Below are positions 58,901 through 64,000 of a stretch of 64,000 nt of DNA, one piece after another. Numbering within the stretch: position 1 is the first letter of the stretch; each line of letters opens with the position of its first letter. A program made the position numbers and the translations under genes. Source of the DNA: Antedon mediterranea (taxonomy: Eukaryota; Echinodermata; Crinoidea; Comatulida; Antedonidae); assembly GCF_964355755.1 (NCBI RefSeq), contig NC_092678.1:457922-521921 (forward strand). Direction: 5' to 3'. Below the pieces are notes generated by a model, which saw only the letters and a list, made by a program, of their open reading frames with translations, was not told where the DNA came from and searched no databases.

Positions 58901-60259
58901 AAATGTTCTGGAAACAAAAATAATAATAAGTTTATTGTTAAATGTTTTCTTTTGTAATTGTTCCATATTTTTATATGTTAGTAAAACGAGCAATGAATTT
59001 CCGAAAAGATTAATAAAAGATAATTTGAATTTGATAACATAATCATGGATAAAGAGTTTGTTGTTGTTTAGAAAATAGAATTCAAGTTAACAATCAATTC
59101 GTTTACACTATGGTTTATTTTTCTTGAGGTTCTGCTTATGGAAAATAATTCAGTAACGTGTCTCATATTCTTATTTACAGTTAAATAGAGTATAATTAAT
59201 AATAATCGCATCTTTTTAACATGTAATGCTAGTGCCTTTGATTTTTTACTTCAGTTTAGTTGATACTGGCGCTATACAAATACCTAAATTATTATTATTA
59301 TTATTATAGTTTAAATTCAACCAATTTCTTTTATTATTATATTATATATTATTGTTTTTGACAGACCTTTCAATATTTTTTTTGGATGGATCACATTAAA
59401 AAAAAAGAATATAAAATATTATTTGCTTGGGATCCAAATTAATTTATTTACACATATTATATATTTGTATGCATTTACCTATTTTTATGACATTTTATTG
59501 TTAATTTGCATAATGACCATAAAGAATATGATCTAAGAAATACTATAAAACATCAAGTTTATAATTTAAGTTTCAAAATAGATTACCGGTATCAATGATG
59601 TCGTACAAAAACCATTGTAAAAATTCAAGGAAAATTAGTTAGTCTGTACTAAAATGTAACAAAGGAATAATACACTGGGACCTTGTTCTTCTTAAACCTC
59701 CAGTATCTAATGAACTCATTTGCATAACAATGAATAAATTACAACCAAGCTTATCAGAATTAAAATATATTGAGAAATGTTTAATTAGATGGCTGAATTT
59801 ATTGTACAAAGAGTTTACAATCTATATATTTATTAGAGTAAAACCAAACAGAAACCGTATGGCCCCACAACCCCAAACACCCTTCCTAATTAAGAATATC
59901 AACTTCACATGCGTTTAATATTAATAAACATGATGACAATACAATTTATCACATCATCAGAAATGTGTTTTATATTTTTACATAAATAAAACCAAAATTA
60001 ATCGGTCTGATTACACTTATAATATAATATAACAACACACATTCTAATTATAAAACATCTATTTAATCCTAGGCTGCACCCGGCTAGCTAGGCTACGTCT
60101 AGTTAGGGCATCCTACCTAGCCCCCCACAACGTCCTTCTACACGAAAACAGACAGACGAGGAGCAGGCGATTAGCCACCTGCTACCGACAAAAACAAAGA
60201 TGACTTACCCCATCTTTCCGGTCCTTTCTTTTGCTGTTTGGCGTACCACGGAAAGACAT
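37922..60259 (-). CDS. PRICKLE: Prickle, PET and three LIM domain planar cell polarity protein
   Basis: Prickle is a cytoplasmic core planar-cell-polarity protein that pairs with Vangl and antagonises Dishevelled. Coding exons: 60209-60259, 58822-58907, 48823-49000, 41758-42009, 39994-40197, 37922-39499; 782 residues. Exon 1 ([17 protein letters not shown]) has an in-frame stop 30 nt upstream. [16 protein letters not shown] precedes the PET domain (about 60-190; [28 protein letters not shown]). LIM1 begins [23 protein letters not shown]2 is at about 253-312 ([25 protein letters not shown]) and LIM3 at about 313-372 ([20 protein letters not shown]). A long Arg/Ser-rich tail follows, with an 18-residue duplication, ending in CAAX motif CIIS, a farnesylation-type end shared with vertebrate Prickle. 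Introns 2 and 3 are very large and repeat-filled. Confidence 0.96.
38340..38437. repeat. 54-bp in-frame duplication in the Prickle tail
   Basis: Two adjacent units with no visible mismatch over the shared part (CTTCTACCCATGTGTCTTTC) encode two copies of [16 protein letters not shown]. This gives an in-frame 18-residue repeat at about residues 615-650. Confidence 0.9.
41135..41202. other. Near-perfect 24-bp stem hairpin in Prickle intron 4
   Basis: The arm TTAAGTAGTTTATATGAGCC and its inverted copy (complement of GGCTGATATATAAACTACTT) flank a loop of about 18 nt, with CCTCTG/CAGAGG at the loop base. It could be a foldback element or a small hairpin RNA precursor. There is no direct evidence of expression. 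Confidence 0.6.
42010..43149. other. Prickle intron 3, proximal part, nothing specific
   Basis: AT-rich intron sequence next to exon 4. No array, TIR or tRNA-like head recognised. Confidence 0.45.
43150..43388 (-). mobile_element. SINE family A, copy 4
   Basis: It contains CTTTAAAGTGCACATGAGCC, ACCACCATGGAGCG and GAACCCTTGCCGATGTTA, in the same order as copies 1-3. It lies in Prickle intron 3. Confidence 0.78.
43708..43825. mobile_element. 118-bp foldback MITE, TTAA at ends
   Basis: The left arm TTAAAGGACAACTTGAGCGA continues to CATATTGTAACAACGTA. The right arm is its inverted copy with a few mismatches, ending TTGTCCTTTAA. The arms cover nearly the whole element. It lies in Prickle intron 3. 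Confidence 0.75.
44540..44645. mobile_element. SINE-like tail fragment
   Basis: TTTGGAGACAAGTCTCCCGG resembles the GGGAGACAAGTCTCTGAC tail side of SINE copy 1 (reverse strand of 14995-15020). No head is present. Confidence 0.35.
44852..44968. repeat. 57-58-bp direct duplication
   Basis: GTGACTCCTGGCTCTATC through CACCCTTCTGTGTC occurs twice in succession with no visible change except at the junction. Confidence 0.9.
45864..45932 (+). mobile_element. SINE family A, copy 5, head only
   Basis: TTGCGAGTGGCCAAGTGGTT then AAGACAGTGGAACCG is the best-preserved tRNA-like head of the family (box A). The body is absent. Confidence 0.65.
46122..48707. repeat. 40/42-bp minisatellite, about 63 copies, with higher-order structure
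   Basis: The unit CCATTCATACTTTGATCACA then CATTACTGGTCATTGAGTG ends in A, C or CCA, giving 40- or 42-bp units. Runs of 42-bp units stay open in frame (14-residue repeat [14 protein letters not shown]), which explains the many overlapping frames. A block with marker variants (ATTTTGATC, CATTAAGTG) at 47133-47525 recurs in the same order at 47832-48224, 699 bp on. Rare units carry CTAATGGCTGACAC. It lies in Prickle intron 3, ending about 115 bp from exon 3. Confidence 0.97.
49262..49980. repeat. 25-bp minisatellite, about 29 nearly identical copies
   Basis: The unit ACCATGTCACCAAGAGGTAA plus AGTCA shows only one variant base, in the first unit (AAGAAG). The homogeneity suggests recent expansion or strong homogenisation. 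It lies about 260 bp upstream of Prickle exon 3, in intron 2. Confidence 0.97.
49981..50815. other. Prickle intron 2 spacer
   Basis: Unique AT-rich sequence between two arrays. No exon or mobile-element end recognised. Confidence 0.45.
50816..52191. repeat. 60-bp minisatellite, 23 copies, open on both strands
   Basis: The unit contains GACAGTTTGGACACCTAG, ACCAGCAGAAGACAAGGG and AAACGATGGAGAGAC. A 60-bp period with no stop in one plus and one minus frame gives 300-residue frames on each strand, not evidence of a gene. The first 16 or so units are exactly 60 bp; the last ones have indels. A C/T marker (CACCTAG or CACTTAG) shows a three-unit period from 51301. A third plus frame reads [16 protein letters not shown], reminiscent of the C-terminus of LINE-encoded proteins. 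Confidence 0.97.
52192..54612. other. Prickle intron 2 spacer with poly-C tract
   Basis: AT-rich. A run of 17 C lies at 53240-53256. No exon, TIR or tRNA-like head recognised. Confidence 0.45.
54613..54962. repeat. TACTGTATACTGTACTG simple array
   Basis: Mixtures of TACTG and TATACTG units form a highly self-complementary tract (TACTGTATACAGTA-type palindromes). Open frames on both strands are by-products. Confidence 0.95.
55614..55958. repeat. 49-bp minisatellite, seven copies, hairpin in each unit
   Basis: The unit AAATACCTAGTAGTACTAAC then TAATACTACTGTATAACAGG and TAGGTTCTC. AGTAGTA and TACTACT in each unit can pair. The main variant is TGTATAA or TGTGTAA: copies 1, 2 and 7 have A; copies 3-6 have G. 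Confidence 0.95.
55980..56051. repeat. (AGAGT)n microsatellite
   Basis: About 14 perfect pentamers. Confidence 0.97.
56376..58687. mobile_element. Candidate 2.3-kb non-autonomous transposon with nested inverted repeat
   Basis: The left end CCTGGGGTAGCACTAAC and the reverse complement of the right end CCTAGGCTCGCACTGGCC are imperfect inverted termini. Subterminal words GGCGAAA and AGCCAAAATGGCTAAAG recur near both ends in inverted form. Inside, about 57165-57290 and 57895-58012 form a second inverted repeat around a GC-richer loop (ACCGGGCG words). The flanks are GGTT on both sides, but a target duplication is not certain. No transposase frame is recognised. It lies in Prickle intron 2, next to exon 2. 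Confidence 0.55.
58908..60208. other. Prickle intron 1
   Basis: AT-rich. A GGCGCTATACAAATACC word followed by (ATT)n lies at 59268-59310. No other element recognised. Confidence 0.5.
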
Positions 60260-60734
60260 TTTTAATATCAAAGTAACACAATATGTTTACAAGAAATAAA
60301 TATATCAAATTTTACTTTCAGCCCATTATTTATAGTAATAATCCAAAGAGAAATTTAACAACAGAATTAATATCGGCACCTTCGCTCGCTTCGTGTGTTA
60401 TTCACCATGATTCACTTTGCAACAAACGATCGGCGCGGATGAATTTTGACAATGAGCCTTATTACTTAGGTAATGCGTGCTTAACCAATCCGAGTTCTGA
60501 AATTTCAGAAATTAGTGTAAGAAATAAAACACTCTTTTAAAAAACTTTTTTGAAATTATTTTATTTTTACATTAAGACATAATGTATTTAAACAAATAGA
60601 GAGAATACATTAGCCAGGCATCGGCATCTTTACACATATATTTCTATTTATTTGTTTCTAATTTTCTGACATAACTCAGGTGTTCTTAAAATTGAGGGCG
60701 CCAAACATAAAATTTACGAGATCGAAAGGAGGCC
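60260..60734. promoter_or_regulatory. Prickle 5' flank
   Basis: The Prickle ATG is at 60259 and transcription is leftward, so the promoter or 5' UTR exons lie here or further right. An 85-codon plus-strand frame at 60283-60540 shows no recognisable domain and is probably chance. Confidence 0.35.
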
Positions 60735-60997
60735 ACAAGCCAAAAAAAAAAATAAAAAAATTATGTTGTGCTCCCTTGCCTCTAGCACGGTAAGGCTCTC
60801 TCACAGCCTTGGGGGTACCACAGCATCAGATGCTTTGATGTTATTGCCTCATGATGTGTGGTGGAAAGGGGGACGTTTAAATCTGTGAACCCCAAACACA
60901 GAAGCTCGCATAGCTTTAACTCTTTTCCACCGACCGGCATGGGTTTGAACCCACGTAATCGTGTTCCACGACGCTCTACCGACTGAGCTATCCGGCC
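60735..60997 (-). mobile_element. tRNA-derived SINE (Lys-like head)
   Basis: On the minus strand the head reads GGCCGGATAGCTCAGTCGG then TAGAGC, with box B GGTTCAAACCC. The acceptor and D arms fold well, but the anticodon arm pairs only as a 5-bp stem with a 3-nt loop, so this is not a working tRNA. The body runs to a T/A-rich tail near 60740. Limits of the tail are approximate. Confidence 0.65.
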
Positions 60998-61144
60998 CTC
61001 TGGTTCATAGCACGGTTAAAACTAGATTCGTTTCCTCAAAATGACGTCATAATTATGAACATTTATAACGTAACGATTAGAATGACGTATAATGAAGCTC
61101 GTATAAGAATATACTATTGTCAGTCTTCATTACTCGTGTACATT

Positions 61145-61240
61145 GTGGCAGAACGGGTAGTGCTAGTACTTATCGCTTGAATTCTCTCAGCGCTACTAGC
61201 TGGGGTTCGAATCTCAAGTTTATGAACTTTTTTTTTTTTT
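61145..61240 (+). mobile_element. tRNA-like Pol III unit ending in T run
   Basis: TGGCAGAACGGGTAGTG (box A-like), GGGGTTCGAATCTC (box B) 50 bp later, and a run of 13 T at 61228. The spacing suits a Pol III unit. It is a degenerate tRNA or a second SINE head. Confidence 0.5.
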
Positions 61241-62337
61241 TGGAAAATAAATAGGAAATAATTTTCTTTAATTGTTTAGAGATATTTAGAGAGTCAAGTT
61301 AATTTAGGATGGGCAGGTGTTGGTCCTGGAGACTTAAATTCTTTTCATATTTCGAAGTCCACTTTTCCTGGCACATATAATTTTATTCTTCCGCTCCACC
61401 CAAACATAGTGGTTGGACTTATAATTTCGTTTCATATATCAATGTATTATCAATGTATTCGTGCAATTTCCGGGGACCTAGCAGCTCTATTTTTTCAATT
61501 TCTCAGCTCAGCCCCAACCATGGTGGAGATGATGAGGTGGTCCTGATTAGTCAATTACTTCATCATATTTCAACAAATCATGTCGTAACATCATTAAGAA
61601 ACAAAGATAATCTTTTGTAAATGTGAGGACGCAACGTTGTTTCTTGCGTGTCGCAGTCACAAATTTACGTAGACGTTGTATTGATCACGTGGTTGGACTT
61701 TCTATCATATCAAATAACGCAAACGTCAAGTAGCGGTTTACCACCAGTAGCGTTTTAAACAAGAATAAGAACTGAACCTATCAAGGTTTAATCTAAACAG
61801 ATCATCACTTTAAATTTGATGGCACAACAAACAATCTAAAATCTGTATTCAGTTTAATTACTCGAGCAAATAATTATCAATGTCAGAGTTGTAAAAGAGT
61901 ACAGAGCGGAAGGAAAGTAGTACCAATGGAAGCGACACTGCGTTTGTTTGGTGTAATAATCAGCATGGCAATTGTTAAAATGTTTGTTTTTGTTTTTCGT
62001 GACTAAATGCGAAATAAATTGTTTACTTCAAACAAAATGAAACCCAATGCCAGTTGAGTATACAACTGAATAGTTTAAGCATGGGCTCGTTTCTCTGGTT
62101 ACTACGCATTTGGGATTAATTCTGAATTTGAAACGTACGAGTTTGTTAGGCACACTGCCTTCTGGGAGTCATTATAAATATGGTTACATTACATATATTA
62201 TTTCCGTCTAAAAAATATAATAATTTATACGTGTGTCTAGAAATGCATAATACATACACAAAGAAAAAAAGCATTTTTAAAACTTTTGAAATGGTACTTC
62301 TTTAACAAAGTTATTGAAATACAAAGGGGACAGGCTA
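61241..62337. other. No feature recognised
   Basis: AT-rich sequence without exon-like frames, arrays or element termini that I can support. Confidence 0.45.
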
Positions 62338-62455
62338 GGCGAGAAGCGCGGGGAGGCGAGACGAGCAGGAGAGGAAGAGCACGGGAGAGGATACGCGCGG
62401 CCGTGGGGGTGCAGCGACTATAAATCGGGGCGGCGGAGGAGGGACAGAAGTCACA
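62338..62455. other. Isolated GC-rich patch with TATA-like word
   Basis: About 120 bp of G-rich sequence (GCGAGAAGCGCGGGGAGG, CGCGGCCGTGGGGGTGC) in otherwise AT-rich DNA, with CTATAAATC inside. It could be a promoter for a gene to the right or a foreign fragment. No coding call is possible. Confidence 0.4.
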
Positions 62456-63617
62456 AAATATAAGGAAACAAACAAAAGAAGATTTAGAAGAATTACTTTA
62501 TTTGTCTATCATCTACTGATTACATAACACGACATGATATAATATATTTTAAAAACTTTGGTTAAACAATGTTATGAGCACATTAATAATAATAATAATA
62601 ATAAATAACATTTATAAAGCGCAAGAGACAAAGGTTTCAAAGCGCTGTGTTTTCCAAGATCGTTAATTTTTTTAAAAATGTAAAATTCGTACGTCTCCTC
62701 TACATTACAGTGATCACATTATGGTACGTGTGAGCAATTATAAGCAAAGATACTATAGCGCCACGAAGTGGCGCATACGATCTTTGATTATAAGTGCGTC
62801 GCGATGAAACGCTCGCCCGGCAATGCGTCGCGCGCGATGTAAAACCTGCCGGCCTGATAAAAATGTGACAATGCAACATTTACAACAAATGTCATTTTTT
62901 GTGATCAGAACTGGAACTTTTATGTCATATAACATTTTAAAAGATGAATTAAAAACATTTGTTTCTGTCTTGTAATCTGAAGAAAAAAAATGGAATGTTA
63001 ATATACTATTATACCATGAACTGCTCCATGGTATAAACAAAACAGTTGTATATTATGCTATGGGGATTTCAAAATGTGAAATAGGGTTGCTACATAGCAA
63101 AGGGTAGCGTTACAAAAATGCATATAGGCCTAAAAGCTGCTGTAACAACTGAGAAAGAATGAAATCATGTTTACAAGGTGAAATATAAATTCATATATAA
63201 ATACATAAACTATTGATAGAAGCTTTACAAAAAACAAATAAAACATTAAATAGGCCTACTTAGGGCGGCATGAAATGTATCTACTTAGCCCAACTAAACA
63301 TGCCCAAATAAAGCCTAATATTTATCTTTAATATAAAAATCACATTTGTTATACAGTATATACATCAGTCGTTTCTGAATATCATTACAACTATTACTGC
63401 AATTTAAAAGATAAACCTAAAACTAACGTTTTATCTCGGAGAACTACTTTTCCTTGGTGGTGTAATAACAGTGCATTGTGAAAATGCAGCAATATTTTCA
63501 AAAAGCAGAGGGCGCTATAACCATTTTTAGTAATATCATAGATACATTTCTCAACACTAATTATATATTTTTATAAAACCTCTTGTTGCCATTTTCAGTT
63601 ACATTTTACAAGTATCA
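62456..63617. other. AT-rich, small microsatellite module only
   Basis: A (TAA)n tract with TTTATAAAGCGCAAGAG lies at 62585-62625, and a short GCGCCAC/GTGGCGC palindrome at 62758-62774. No gene recognised. Confidence 0.45.
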
Positions 63618-63619
63618 GT

Positions 63620-63930
63620 TTTAAGGCCTGTTTACACTAGGACAATAACAAATGACACATTTAATGCCTGTTTACACTAGGACAATAACAAATGACACAT
63701 TTAATGCCTGTACACACTAGGACAATAAATTGAAAATAAATCATACTAGGCCTACATGTTATTATTGTCATTTGATTGGATTTGTGAAAATATTTTTTTC
63801 ATCAAAGATAGTGTAAATGCTTATCCTAGTTCTAATATATATGAATACCTTGGTTGTTTTCTCTCGGAAAATTTTATAAATACTTATTTATCGTCGTTTG
63901 TTAAAGTTCTAGTATAAACAGGCCTTTAGA
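63620..63930. mobile_element. TIR element with triplicated left terminus
   Basis: The left end AAGGCCTGTTTACACTAGG and the inverted right end (complement of CTAGTATAAACAGGCCTT) form a TIR of about 18 bp. The left terminal segment TGCCTGTTTACACTAGGA plus CAATAACAAATGACAC is repeated in tandem (63623, 63665 and a shorter 63706 copy). Confidence 0.65.
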
Positions 63931-64000
63931 ATTCGAAATCTCTATTTATAAGGTCAACTTAAAACTTTTCTTTTTAATTAATAATACTTGCATTGTTAGA

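Noticed and set aside
60930-60997. Functional tRNA-Lys gene
   Set aside because: The anticodon arm cannot form a normal 5-bp stem with a 7-nt loop, and the sequence continues into a SINE body.

Overview
The window is AT-rich animal nuclear DNA with spliced genes, short exons, tRNA-derived SINEs, miniature inverted-repeat elements (MITEs) and many minisatellites. The gene families (GRIP, Prickle with a CAAX end, DENND6, NEDD1, AMT) are metazoan. The recurrent TAGGCCTAGG-type words and the SINE types suggest an invertebrate deuterostome, most likely an echinoderm; that placement is inference.

Layout. 281-3830: a 34-bp satellite (about 104 copies) just 3' of, or in an intron of, a GRIP gene. 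4656-13178 (-): 5' part of the GRIP gene, encoding an N-terminal leader and PDZ1-3; its 3' part is not visible. 14793-21212 (-): complete NEDD1 (13 coding exons), including an apparent U12-type AT-AC intron. 23877-32609 (-): complete DENND6 (16 coding exons). 33100-35266 (+): complete AMT (8 coding exons), head to head with DENND6 across about 490 bp. 37922-60259 (-): complete Prickle (6 coding exons), whose two largest introns hold five long tandem arrays and a 2.3-kb candidate transposon. 60260-64000: no gene recognised; tRNA-like SINE pieces, a small GC-rich patch and a terminal-inverted-repeat element.

The five genes do not form a pathway: synaptic/epithelial scaffolding (GRIP), centrosomal gamma-tubulin recruitment (NEDD1), Rab GEF activity (DENND6), mitochondrial glycine cleavage (AMT) and planar cell polarity (Prickle). 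The only gene arrangement that suggests shared regulation is the DENND6/AMT divergent promoter.

The most unusual feature is the repeat landscape. Several tandem duplications straddle exon-intron junctions and copy the splice site itself: DENND6 exon 12 acceptor x10, DENND6 exon 7 acceptor x3, NEDD1 exon 3 donor x2, GRIP PDZ3 exon donor x2, and a decayed copy of a GRIP PDZ1 exon end. Several arrays show higher-order structure visible from single diagnostic bases. At least two MITE-like elements carry minisatellites inside their terminal inverted repeats.

Exon limits were set by hand from GT/AG (or stated non-canonical) sites, reading-phase continuity and remembered family sequence. No alignment was run, and UTRs are not defined.
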